DNA from: JBJSXJ01 sp044235425
GTDB taxonomy: Bacteria; Planctomycetota; Planctomycetia; Pirellulales; Pirellulaceae
Reading direction: 5' to 3'
DNA length: 64,000 bases
NCBI GenBank assembly: GCA_044235425.1
Contig: JBIIHW010000001.1
Span: 62,001 to 126,000, forward strand
Part shown: positions 41,885 to 51,043 of the stretch, in pieces
Position numbering within the stretch: position 1 is the stretch's first letter
Layout of the letters: each line of letters begins with the position of its first letter
Made by a program: the position numbers and the translations under genes
The notes under the pieces: model-generated
The model's input: the letters and a program-made list of their open reading frames with translations, nothing else
The model's database searches: none
Told to the model about the DNA's origin: nothing

Positions 41885-43546
41885 CTAATCGCGGGGAATA
41901 TTGGCCGTTGTCGAGGAGATTTTTACCGAGGACGAAGCGGGGGAAGTCAGGCCGGTCTTCTCAGCGGCAGCAGCCTTCCCAGGGTCGGTCGCCGTGGTAT
42001 ACACAGCCGTCGCCTGACCAGCCGTCCGAGCACTTAGCAATCCCGCCCGAGGCAGCAGACCGACGAGCACCACCAGCAACGTCGCCACAAACATCGATGC
42101 GTAACTGCCGATGCCACCTTGTGCCGGCAGGCTTTGGCCCGCAGGTTGGAAGTACATCGCCGCCACAACTCGCAAATAGTACGCCGCTGCGATCGCGGCG
42201 TTGATCGCTCCGACAATCGCCAGCATCAGGAACCACTGAGCACCGATCGTTTCGGGACCCGTCGTGGCGACATCCAAGGCGCTCGTGAACAACGCAAACT
42301 TCCCCCAGAATCCCGCGAAAATGGGTATGCCCGCCAGCGAGAACAGACAGATAGCGAACGCCCCCGCGACCCACGGATGAGTGCGATTCAGTCCGGCCAG
42401 CTGATCGATGCGATCCACCGAGCGATCTTCTCCACCCAGGTAGGTTAACGCGGCAAAGCTGCCCAGTGACGCCAAGCCGTAGACACTTAAGTAGAACACC
42501 GTCGCCGCGACGCCACCCGCCCGCAATTCGGGACTCACGCCAGCCAGTGCGACTGCCACGCCAATCAGTAAGTAGCCGGAATGCGCGATCGACGAATAAG
42601 CCAACAAACGTCGCAAACTTGTTTGCCACAGCGCACAAATGTTGCCGAACGTCATCGTGGCAATCGCCAGAATAACGGCCAGTTGCCAGGCGAAAGGCGT
42701 GCCACCAAAGAGCGGCACTACCAGTCGAATCAAAGCCGTAATGCCAGCAATTTTCGGCACCACCGCCAGCAAACCGGCATTCGCCGCCGAAGTCCCCTCG
42801 TACACGTCAGGGGCATAAAAATGAAATGGCACGGCCGCAATTTTAAAGCCGAGCCCCGCGACAATCAGCACCATCGCCACTGGCAAAAACAGACCGATTT
42901 TCTCGGCTGCCGTCGCTGCCTCCCCAGCCGAAGGTAATGCCAAAATCTTTTCGCGCAGTCCCGGAGCTTGGGGAATTCCTTGGATCAACGTCGTGCCACC
43001 CACTCCGTAGAGAAAACTCAGTCCATACAAAAAGAGCGCCGACGCCAGCAGACTGAGAAAGAAGTACTTTGCCGTCGCCTCGCTGGCGCTGCGATCGCGG
43101 CGCCCCAAAAACAGCAAGATGTAGGTTGGGATCGAAACCATCTCGAGTCCCAGGAAGAGAAACACCAGTTCATTGGCACGGGCGACCAACATCAATCCCA
43201 CGATCGCCAGCAGCAAGATTCCCATGCGTTCACTGACCAGCTGCGCGGTCGACGAGCGTGACATCAGCACAGCAAACAAAAAGCCCACCAGCAGCGCCAG
43301 CGGTCGCAATAGCTGGCCAAAATAATCGATCACCAGCGGCCCCGTTGCCAGCGCAGAACCATCAACCACCGTCATGCGCAGTTCAAACAGCGTTACGCCG
43401 AGGGTGGCGAGAAAAGAGAGGGCTGCAAAAATCGGCCACCACGTCGCATGCGGGCGAAACGCGCCCGCCACGAAAATGAACGTAGCCAATACGATCAGCA
43501 TCAATTCTGGGAGAAACAAAAGCGTCGTTTGCAGGTCAGGTATCAC
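41885..43546 (-). CDS. nuoN: NADH-quinone oxidoreductase subunit N
   Basis: A proton-pumping antiporter-like subunit of complex I, 553 residues with about 14 membrane helices. MLVARANELVFLFLGLEMVSIPTYIL and LLAYSSIAHSGYLLIGV are the family signatures; the first holds the key Glu and the second the conserved broken-helix region. A GTG start at 43546 follows the nuoM stop by two bases. The C-terminus has an Ala/Thr/Ser-rich tail of about 35 residues beyond the last helix. Confidence 0.95.
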   Translation of the reverse strand: MIPDLQTTLLFLPELMLIVLATFIFVAGAFRPHATWWPIFAALSFLATLGVTLFELRMTVVDGSALATGPLVIDYFGQLLRPLALLVGFLFAVLMSRSSTAQLVSERMGILLLAIVGLMLVARANELVFLFLGLEMVSIPTYILLFLGRRDRSASEATAKYFFLSLLASALFLYGLSFLYGVGGTTLIQGIPQAPGLREKILALPSAGEAATAAEKIGLFLPVAMVLIVAGLGFKIAAVPFHFYAPDVYEGTSAANAGLLAVVPKIAGITALIRLVVPLFGGTPFAWQLAVILAIATMTFGNICALWQTSLRRLLAYSSIAHSGYLLIGVAVALAGVSPELRAGGVAATVFYLSVYGLASLGSFAALTYLGGEDRSVDRIDQLAGLNRTHPWVAGAFAICLFSLAGIPIFAGFWGKFALFTSALDVATTGPETIGAQWFLMLAIVGAINAAIAAAYYLRVVAAMYFQPAGQSLPAQGGIGSYASMFVATLLVVLVGLLPRAGLLSARTAGQATAVYTTATDPGKAAAAEKTGLTSPASSSVKISSTTANIPRD

Positions 43547-43548
43547 GG

Positions 43549-45255
43549 TTAGCGCTGCTCCGCGTTAGTCGATGTGAGTTGGGCTGGCAAGCGCTCAGCA
43601 CTCGGCTGCTCCGCGGCCGTCTCCGGACGAACCAGCGATTGCAGGTGCAACGGTCGCGCGGCCGTAGCGGCGATAGGATCCAGCGTCGGAGCCATACGCC
43701 GTAAGAAATAATCAGGGGCTAAGCCGATCCAAAAAACAAAAATCACCAGTGGCAGCAGCGCTGCCAGTTCTCGGATCGTCAAGTCTCGCGGAGCGGTCGG
43801 ATGATGACCATCCGCAGCAGGCTCGCGCCAGGGTCCAAAAAATACTCGCCGCACCAGCGACAGCATGTACCAAGCACCCAGCACCACGCCCGACACAGCC
43901 ACTACGGCAACCACTTGCAGCAGGAATCGTGAACCACCGGCAGCTTCCACCATCGCACGCTGAAACGTTCCAATCAAAATCAGGAACTCGCCCGCGAAGC
44001 CGTTTAATCCCGGCAGACCGATGCTGGAAAAGGTGAAGAGCAACATGAGGCAGGATAGTTTTGGTAACCGTGCTGCCAAACCACCATACTGCGCAATCTC
44101 ACGCGTGTGATACCGTTCATACAGCATCCCGACCAGGGCGAAGAGTCCTCCGGTCGACAAACCGTGGTTGACCATCTGCAGCACGCCGCCTTGCATTCCC
44201 AGTGGGTTGAACGCAAACAGCCCCAGCATGCAGTAGCCCAAGTGACTTACGCTCGAGTAAGCAATCAGACGCTTGATATCGCTTTGTGCCAGTGCCACCA
44301 AAGCGCCGTACACGATTCCCGCCACTGAGAGCGTCATGATCGCCGGCATGAAGTAGGCCGACGCCTCCGGTAACAGCGGCAAATTAAAACGCACGAATCC
44401 GTAGGTACCAATTTTCAGCAGCACCCCCGCCAGGATCACACTGCCCGCCGTCGGAGCTTGCACGTGGGCCAGCGGCAGCCAGGTATGCAGTGGGAAGAGC
44501 GGAACCTTGATCGCGAAACCGGCGAATAACGCCAGGAAAATCCAGATCTGCCAAGTGACCGGCAGCGGATGCATCGCGAGTGCGGCGGTCAGATCGGGAA
44601 TCGAGAACCGCAGTCCCGCCCCTGTCTGTCGTGCGTCCCACAGCACAATCGCGAGCATGCCCAAAAACGTCAGCACGCTCCCCGCCAGCGTGAACAAGAA
44701 AAACTTGATCGCGGCATAACGGCGCTGCTCGCTGCCCCAGATCCCAATCAAGAAAAACAGCGGAATGAGCGTGAACTCAAAGAAGATGTAGAACAGCAGC
44801 AAATCGCGAGCTGCAAACACTCCCAAGCAGCCGCTCTCCAGAAGCAACAACATGCCGTAAAACAGTCCTGGTCGATCCTCAATGGCTTCCCAGCTCACAA
44901 GCACCGCTGTCACCATCAGGAGCGCGGCCAGCCCATACATCCACACCCCTAGCCCATCCAACCCCACTCGAAAACGAATATCCGGCAGCCAGCGACTGGG
45001 AACCGCGAGCTCGGATTCGCCCCCGCCATTTGCAGCTGAGATCCAGGCAAGATCGGCGGCGGCGTGAGCGCCCGACTCGGGCAACTGACCATCCGCCGGA
45101 TAACTCGCCACAACCACAGCGGCGCCGATAAGCGTCAGCAGAGTGATCGCCAGAGCCACCAGTCGAATAAACTCGCGACCGCGATTGGCTAAAACTGCCA
45201 AGGCCACGGCACCGACAAGCGGCAAAAAAATGGTGCTAACGAGCAACAACGACAT
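43549..45255 (-). CDS. nuoM: NADH-quinone oxidoreductase subunit M
   Basis: A 568-residue antiporter-like complex I subunit. It has FFEFTLIPLFFLIGIWG with the Glu of helix 5, FKVPLFPLHTWLPLAHVQAPTAGSVILAG with the Lys of helix 7, and IAYSSVSHLGYCMLGLFAFN. The helix count and order match NuoM. A hydrophilic C-terminal extension follows the last helix. It lies between nuoL and nuoN with gaps of 27 and 2 bases. Confidence 0.96.
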   Translation of the reverse strand: MSLLLVSTIFLPLVGAVALAVLANRGREFIRLVALAITLLTLIGAAVVVASYPADGQLPESGAHAAADLAWISAANGGGESELAVPSRWLPDIRFRVGLDGLGVWMYGLAALLMVTAVLVSWEAIEDRPGLFYGMLLLLESGCLGVFAARDLLLFYIFFEFTLIPLFFLIGIWGSEQRRYAAIKFFLFTLAGSVLTFLGMLAIVLWDARQTGAGLRFSIPDLTAALAMHPLPVTWQIWIFLALFAGFAIKVPLFPLHTWLPLAHVQAPTAGSVILAGVLLKIGTYGFVRFNLPLLPEASAYFMPAIMTLSVAGIVYGALVALAQSDIKRLIAYSSVSHLGYCMLGLFAFNPLGMQGGVLQMVNHGLSTGGLFALVGMLYERYHTREIAQYGGLAARLPKLSCLMLLFTFSSIGLPGLNGFAGEFLILIGTFQRAMVEAAGGSRFLLQVVAVVAVSGVVLGAWYMLSLVRRVFFGPWREPAADGHHPTAPRDLTIRELAALLPLVIFVFWIGLAPDYFLRRMAPTLDPIAATAARPLHLQSLVRPETAAEQPSAERLPAQLTSTNAEQR

Positions 45256-45282
45256 GATTCGCTTCTTTTTCCTAAGTCAATT

Positions 45283-47757
45283 TCAACGACCGGCCCAGAG
45301 CCACTGTGCGGCGAGCAGCACCAGCGTGCCAACCACCATCGCCAAGGCGTACACCGGCACCAAACCAACCTGCAAAGATCGCAGCAGCGAACCCGCTAAC
45401 ACGGGAATTCGGCCCAGCCCATTCACGACTCCATCCACTAACCAGCGATCAATCCAGTAACACACACGTGCCAAGCCCTGCAGCGGCCAGACAATCGTCA
45501 CTTGATAAATCTCATCCCAGTAGAACTTCCGATAGGACAGACGCTGCGGCGGAATCGTCTGGAAAATCAACAGTGGGATCGATGCCAGCAGCGACACCGC
45601 TCCACCCAGAATCACCAGAATAGACCAGATCCACCCCAGCCCCGACTGCTGCAATCCCTGTTTCAGACGTGCCACCAGCGAGTTCACCTGCCGCACACGC
45701 TGATCGACCAGCGGAATCGCCTGCCGCGGATTCAGCTGCAACTTCATCATCGAGTCGATGATGCTAATCTCGCTGCGATCACCCAGATAGAGATACGCCG
45801 CCAGCAAAATTCCGCCCACCGCCACCAGAGTACTCGTTGCCGCCACGGACAAATGAAAACCACCACCCGCCGCCGTATTCGACACAGCACCCGCCGCCAG
45901 CGAAGGCGTTTGGTGAACGTGGTGAGCGAAGCCGTGAGTGAGTTCCAGGTAGAGACCTACAAAAGCGGCGAAGACGGACAGGATCACCAAGGGCCACGTC
46001 ATACCGGGCGGAGATTCGTGAGCATGATGGCCAGCTTCACGTGGGACTTTCAGGTCACCAAAAAACGTCATGAAAAACGCGCGGAAGGTGTAAAAGGCCG
46101 TCAACAGTGCAATCACCAGCGCCACGTAATACAGGACTTGATAGACCTCCGCATACGGCACGTGCTCACCACCGGCCGTTAGCTCGTGCGCTTTATCGTG
46201 CACCGCCGCAAACACCGCATCTTTGCTCCAAAAGCCCGACAGGGGTGGCACGCCAGCCAATGCCAAACAGCCAATGAAACCCGTGGCATAGGTGATCGGC
46301 ATCAACTTCCTCAAGCCACTGAAGCGACGCATGTCAATGATATTACCCATCGCATGCATCACACTGCCCGCCCCCAGAAACAATAGTGCTTTGAAGAACG
46401 CATGGGTGAATAGGTGAAACATTCCCGCGGTGATTCCGGCCAGCGTGCCAGTACCCAAGCCGACGAACATAAGTCCCAGTTGACTCACCGTTGAATAAGC
46501 CAGCACTCGCTTTAGATCGTACTGCGTCAGCGCGATCAGAGCGGCCATCAAGGCCGTAATCGCTCCGACGACCGACACCGTCACCTGGGCCGTGGGAGAA
46601 ACCATGAAGAGCGGCGTGCAGCGTGTGACCATGTAGATACCAGCGGTCACCATCGTCGCGGCGTGAATAAGCGCACTAACCGGTGTCGGACCTTCCATTG
46701 CATCCGGCAACCAAACATGGAGCGGAAACTGGGCACTCTTCCCACAGGCACCCAGCATCAGCAGCAAACAGATCGCCAAACCGATCGTACCGCCGCGATA
46801 ATCATTCGCTCGTAACCGCTCCCGACCCAGCACACCCACGTGGCCGGTGAACTCACTTTTCTTGACTGCTGTCGTCGCCTTGGCCGGTGACGTGGCAAGT
46901 GCCGCGACAAACCCTCCATCGTTGCTCGCCAGCAGAGAGTTTCCCACCAACATCGACGAGTCGAATGGCAGATCCGAATCTGCCGCGTTGCCTTGCGTCA
47001 CTGCCGCTGCGGCAGTTGAGTTCGCTGCTGGGGTGTCGTGAAAGTCGAGTGTCCCGTAAGTGGTCCAAATCAAGAAGAGTGCCAAAGCGAATCCAAAATC
47101 ACCGACTCGATTGACCAAAAAGGCCTTCTGTCCTGCTGCCGCCGCCTCTGGCTTGGTGTACCAGAAGCCAATCAGTAAATAGCTGCAAACTCCCACCGCC
47201 TCCCAAAACACAAACAGCAGCACAAAGTTACTCACCGACACCAGCATCGTCATCGAAAAGACGAACAGACCGATGTAGGTAAAAAAGCGCCAGAAGCCGC
47301 GATCACCGTGCATATAGCCCGCACCGAAGATCGCCACGAGCGTCGCGATGAATGTCACCATGACCAGCATGATGGATGTGAGTCCGTCGGTACGTAACAC
47401 CACATCGACACGAAAGTCAGCGGACTCGCTCTGCGGATGCTCCGACAAGCCGTCGGCGGGAACTTGAGCCGGCTGGTAAGCCTTGGTGATGTCAGCCCAA
47501 GTCCACAGAGTGTACGTGTATTCAAAGCCAGCGTATGTTTGTCCTGCCGCTTCGTCCGCCACTTCCTGCCGCTCATTGGCCAGGCTGACCTGTCGCAGTA
47601 GGGCGGCACTGCAAATAGTCGACAACATAAGCGCGACGATGATCGGAAGGTGACTGTACTGCTTCAGCAGACGTGGTCCGAGCACCGCTGTCAGGATCGC
47701 TCCCAATAACGGCAATGCCGGAATCAGCACCATGTATGTTTGGGCCGTCGTATCCAT
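45283..47757 (-). CDS. nuoL: NADH-quinone oxidoreductase subunit L, enlarged
   Basis: The distal antiporter-like complex I subunit. WEAVGVCSYLLIGFWY, SAQFPLHVWLPDAMEGPTPVSALIHAATMVTAGIY and VLAYSTVSQLGLMFVGLG are clear signatures. At 824 residues it is well above the usual 600-650. The extra length comes from a periplasm- or cytoplasm-facing loop at about 60-120, an Ala/Ser/Thr-rich loop at about 243-320 between helices, and a long C-terminal helix region. The start at 47757 is the ATG after an in-frame GTG. Confidence 0.95.
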   Translation of the reverse strand: MDTTAQTYMVLIPALPLLGAILTAVLGPRLLKQYSHLPIIVALMLSTICSAALLRQVSLANERQEVADEAAGQTYAGFEYTYTLWTWADITKAYQPAQVPADGLSEHPQSESADFRVDVVLRTDGLTSIMLVMVTFIATLVAIFGAGYMHGDRGFWRFFTYIGLFVFSMTMLVSVSNFVLLFVFWEAVGVCSYLLIGFWYTKPEAAAAGQKAFLVNRVGDFGFALALFLIWTTYGTLDFHDTPAANSTAAAAVTQGNAADSDLPFDSSMLVGNSLLASNDGGFVAALATSPAKATTAVKKSEFTGHVGVLGRERLRANDYRGGTIGLAICLLLMLGACGKSAQFPLHVWLPDAMEGPTPVSALIHAATMVTAGIYMVTRCTPLFMVSPTAQVTVSVVGAITALMAALIALTQYDLKRVLAYSTVSQLGLMFVGLGTGTLAGITAGMFHLFTHAFFKALLFLGAGSVMHAMGNIIDMRRFSGLRKLMPITYATGFIGCLALAGVPPLSGFWSKDAVFAAVHDKAHELTAGGEHVPYAEVYQVLYYVALVIALLTAFYTFRAFFMTFFGDLKVPREAGHHAHESPPGMTWPLVILSVFAAFVGLYLELTHGFAHHVHQTPSLAAGAVSNTAAGGGFHLSVAATSTLVAVGGILLAAYLYLGDRSEISIIDSMMKLQLNPRQAIPLVDQRVRQVNSLVARLKQGLQQSGLGWIWSILVILGGAVSLLASIPLLIFQTIPPQRLSYRKFYWDEIYQVTIVWPLQGLARVCYWIDRWLVDGVVNGLGRIPVLAGSLLRSLQVGLVPVYALAMVVGTLVLLAAQWLWAGR

Positions 47758-47797
47758 CACTTCCCTACCTTCTTGAACACCAATTTCATCCTTCGCA

Positions 47798-48241
47798 TCA
47801 CAGGCGTCCTCGATGCTGCTGTTCTTCTGGATCGAGCGTGGGCGATAGTCCAGCCGTCGTCAGCCGTGGCCAAGCCCGCTCGGCATCATGCTCGTCTGGA
47901 ACCTCATGATCAACAAACGCTGGTTGGCCTGATTCACGTACCTGCTGCCAGAACGCGATATCCAGCTTGCCGCTCCCATGAAACAACATGAGGACCAAGG
48001 CGAGTGCGATGGCCGCTTCACAGGCCGCGACCGTGATGATGAAAATCACCAGCATCTGGCCACCGAAGTCGGCGTGATAACGTCCCCAGGCCACCAGGCT
48101 GATCGAGATCCCTTGCAGCATCATCTCGGCGCAGAGAAACATGACGATCATGTTTCGGCGCACCAGGAAACCGATCATCCCCAAGGCAAACAAAATGCCG
48201 CCAATGGTCAAATACTGAGTTAGTTCCGTGATCGGTTGCAT
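47798..48241 (-). CDS. nuoK: NADH-quinone oxidoreductase subunit K
   Basis: A small three-helix complex I subunit. LTIGGILFALGMIGFLVRRNMIVMFLCAEMMLQGISI holds the conserved Glu of helix 2, and AACEAAIALALVLMLF holds the Glu of helix 3. The 100-residue core is normal, but a charged 45-residue tail makes 147. The start codon shares one base with the nuoJ stop (TGATG). Confidence 0.95.
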   Translation of the reverse strand: MQPITELTQYLTIGGILFALGMIGFLVRRNMIVMFLCAEMMLQGISISLVAWGRYHADFGGQMLVIFIITVAACEAAIALALVLMLFHGSGKLDIAFWQQVRESGQPAFVDHEVPDEHDAERAWPRLTTAGLSPTLDPEEQQHRGRL

Positions 48242-49155
48242 CAGGTGCGCTCCCCTGCTCCGCTTGGAGCGTGCTGACGTCCTTGAATGACGATGGCGAC
48301 GGCTCCCACCAAAGCAGCCAGCAGGAGCGTGCCCGCCAATTCCACGGAGAGCAAATGTCGTCCAAATAACTCTCGGCCTACCTGCGCCATGTGCGGAGCA
48401 GCGGGTGCGGCTGCGGTCGCGTCGGTCGTCGCTGCCGCTCCCTTCGACTCGGTCATCCCAGTCGGCGCTGCAGTCGCTTTGGCCGTCTTGGTAGTCAACT
48501 TCTCTGCAGTCCGCTGTCCCAGCACTCCCACCCGCGCCGCCGACTTGGTACTCGTCTGACGCAGATCATGCAGTGATCCCAGCAGCCCCAGCAGTAACAA
48601 GGCGACCGAAAATACGGACAGAGGTTTAGCCCAGCGACTCCAGCTAATCCGATCATACGTATCATGTCCGTCAGGCTGAGCGAGCATCACCACGAAGAGT
48701 AGTGTCACGACAATCGCACCAGCATAGACGACGATCGTGGCGATCCCGAGGAACTGAGCATCCTGCAACACAAACAGACCTCCGGTCCCCAGCAGCGACG
48801 CGGCGAACCAGATGGCGGAGTAGACGGCGCTGCGCGAGCAAATTGTCCCTGCCGCCGCCGCCACCGTAAGTATTGCCAGAGACCAGAAAACAATCTGCGG
48901 CAGCACCCCCCCGCCGCGTGCTCCGCTGAGCAACAGCAGCACCAGCGACACCGCTCCCAAGATCAACGCCGTCCGACGCTTTCGCGGATTACTACTCGGA
49001 ATGCCCAAACAAAGTGCAATCGCGCCCAGTATCAAGCTGGCCAGCAGCGAAACCGAGATCAGCGCCGACTTGTCCCCCAAAAAGAGAAACGTCTTCCAGT
49101 CGGCTCGCAGCGGTGACGAGAGCCACGCTTGCACGTCCTGCCACAGTGCACTCAT
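48241..49155 (-). CDS. nuoJ: NADH-quinone oxidoreductase subunit J, with loop insertion
   Basis: A 304-residue complex I membrane subunit, longer than the usual 170-200. Helix 3 carries AIVVTLLFVVMLAQ. An N-terminal part before SAIWFAASLLGTGGLFVLQDAQFLGIATIVVYAG adds extra helices, and an Ala/Thr-rich loop of about 55 residues (KSAARVGVLGQR to AAPHMAQVG) precedes the last helix (LLSVELAGTLLLAALVGAVAIV). It overlaps nuoI by four bases and nuoK by one. Confidence 0.93.
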   Translation of the reverse strand: MSALWQDVQAWLSSPLRADWKTFLFLGDKSALISVSLLASLILGAIALCLGIPSSNPRKRRTALILGAVSLVLLLLSGARGGGVLPQIVFWSLAILTVAAAAGTICSRSAVYSAIWFAASLLGTGGLFVLQDAQFLGIATIVVYAGAIVVTLLFVVMLAQPDGHDTYDRISWSRWAKPLSVFSVALLLLGLLGSLHDLRQTSTKSAARVGVLGQRTAEKLTTKTAKATAAPTGMTESKGAAATTDATAAAPAAPHMAQVGRELFGRHLLSVELAGTLLLAALVGAVAIVIQGRQHAPSGAGERT

Positions 49156-49697
49156 AGCGTGCCTCCCAGAGCGGCTGACTTCATCGGCTCCTTGTCCTTT
49201 GTCTCATCAAAAACACTCAAGAGTTTTTCCTTGTCGAACACCATCTCTTCGCGACTGCGGCCGGTGAGGTTGTACAAACTGGTCAGCTCCACGGCATCGA
49301 CCGGGCAGGCTTCTTCGCACATCCCACAGTAAATGCAGCGCAGCTCGTCAATCGTAAAACTCTCGGGATACTTTTCGCGGTCCGGCCAGGGGCTTTCAGC
49401 CGCCACAATGTCGATGCAGTGAGCGGGACAGGCGGTGGCACACAAGAAACAGGCCACGCACTTCACTCGCCCCTGTTCATCGCGATTGAGTCGATGCACG
49501 CCACGATAAATCAGCGGGTTGCCGATCGTCGGCTCTTGATCGGGATAGCTGACCGTGACCACTTGACCGGCCACCGAGCGCTTCAAATGCTTGAAGGTCG
49601 TGGTCAAGCCTTGCACAAACATCGGCAGATACATTTTGCCGGTTAATCCCAACTGTGGTTCGCCCACCCAGCGGATTGCAGGATCGTCGGGTTTCAT
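49152..49697 (-). CDS. nuoI: NADH-quinone oxidoreductase subunit I
   Basis: A peripheral complex I subunit carrying two [4Fe-4S] clusters (N6a and N6b). The eight ligands are in CVACFLCATACP and CIYCGMCEEACP, each followed by the expected CID or VDAVEL. The 181-residue length is normal. The N-terminal YLPMFVQGLTTTFKHL helix anchors it to the membrane arm. ATGA overlap with nuoJ; the gap to nuoH is 54 bases. Confidence 0.97.
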   Translation of the reverse strand: MKPDDPAIRWVGEPQLGLTGKMYLPMFVQGLTTTFKHLKRSVAGQVVTVSYPDQEPTIGNPLIYRGVHRLNRDEQGRVKCVACFLCATACPAHCIDIVAAESPWPDREKYPESFTIDELRCIYCGMCEEACPVDAVELTSLYNLTGRSREEMVFDKEKLLSVFDETKDKEPMKSAALGGTL

Positions 49698-49751
49698 CTT
49701 CAGGACTCCCTCTAACCGTCTAGCTCAGTTCCTTGTTCGACGCGAACTCCA

Positions 49752-50987
49752 TCAGCCCGACAACGCATCGTCGATGCCCGGGGACAAGTCACGACGCGGA
49801 GTGTTATCCGTGACCAGAGCGCCGCTGTAGGCCACCACCAGCCAGCCCACAATGCACGTCAACCAAGTCGGCCCCAGCATCACCAAGTCCCAAATCAGTG
49901 CCGACTGATTCTCTGGATCCATTGCCGCGCGAAGTTCATACAGCACCGCCACCACCACCAAATTGGCAATCCCCAGCGGCAACATGATTTTCCAGGCAAG
50001 TGCCATCAGTTGATCGAAGCGGAATCGCGGCCAGCTCCAACGCGTCAACATGAAAAATAAGATCACGCCCACAATCTTGGCAGTCAAAATCCCGATGCGT
50101 AGTAACGCTCCCACCCAGCCTACATCCGCACTCGAACCCGTTATGCCCCAGCAGTGCCAGCCACCCAGAAACAGAATCACGATCAAAAAAGAAGCCGTGA
50201 TCATGTGCAAGAATTCAGCCACCAAAAACAATAACAGTTTGATGCCCGAATATTCCGTGTGATAACCACCCACCAACTCCTGTTCGCATTCCGGCAAATC
50301 GAATGGCAGTCGAGCTGCTTCGGCAAAGGCAGCAATCACAAAGACGATGAACCCCAGCGGCTGCGCGATCGCATTCCACATCCCCGTCTCCGCCTGCTTC
50401 TGAATGATCACGTCCAAGTCGAGTGAACCAGCGGCCAGCGTCACTCCGAGTAGCCCCAGCCCCATTGGCAGCTCGTAAGCGATCAGCTGTGCACTGGAGC
50501 GCAGCCCACCCAGGAAGCTGTATTTGTTATTGCTCGCCCACCCACCCAGCACCACTCCGTACACAGCGATGCTTGACAAGGCAAACACATAGATCATGCC
50601 CACATCCACGCCGGGCGCGACGATGAGTTGTACGGGGCGTTCCAAACCAGGAATCGATGGAGTGACACTGCCAAAGGGAATCACGGCAAACACCGCGAGT
50701 GCCGCAACCAAGATGGTGATTGGAGCCAAAATGTAGAGCCGCTTATCGACGTGCGCGGGCGTGTATTCCTCCTTGAGTATGAACTTCACGCCGTCCGCCA
50801 TCGGTTGCCCTAAACCGAACAGACGTATCTTGGTGAGCGGAATACCAACTCGATTGGGTCCGATGCGATCCTGAACCCAAGCCGCCATCCGGCGTTCTAG
50901 TAACACGAAATAGGCAGCAGCCGTCATCAAACCGCCGATGAGCGCGGCGATCTTAATCAGCGGTTCCAAGAGTTCGATGTAATTCAT
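49752..50987 (-). CDS. nuoH: NADH-quinone oxidoreductase subunit H
   Basis: The membrane subunit forming the quinone entry of complex I, 411 residues with about eight to nine helices. ERRMAAWVQDRIGPNRVG is the signature at the N-terminus, then GQPMADGVKFILKEEYTPA, ASNNKYSFLGGLRSSAQLIAYELPMGL and FDLPECEQELVGGYHTEYSG. The ATG at 50987 begins the first helix (MNYIELLEPLIKIAAL); the open frame upstream has no matching features. Confidence 0.96.
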   Translation of the reverse strand: MNYIELLEPLIKIAALIGGLMTAAAYFVLLERRMAAWVQDRIGPNRVGIPLTKIRLFGLGQPMADGVKFILKEEYTPAHVDKRLYILAPITILVAALAVFAVIPFGSVTPSIPGLERPVQLIVAPGVDVGMIYVFALSSIAVYGVVLGGWASNNKYSFLGGLRSSAQLIAYELPMGLGLLGVTLAAGSLDLDVIIQKQAETGMWNAIAQPLGFIVFVIAAFAEAARLPFDLPECEQELVGGYHTEYSGIKLLLFLVAEFLHMITASFLIVILFLGGWHCWGITGSSADVGWVGALLRIGILTAKIVGVILFFMLTRWSWPRFRFDQLMALAWKIMLPLGIANLVVVAVLYELRAAMDPENQSALIWDLVMLGPTWLTCIVGWLVVAYSGALVTDNTPRRDLSPGIDDALSG

Positions 50988-51043
50988 ACGTTGATTATTT
51001 TCCGGGTGTCCGCGGCGGCCCAATCCACCAGCCGCCCTTCCTG

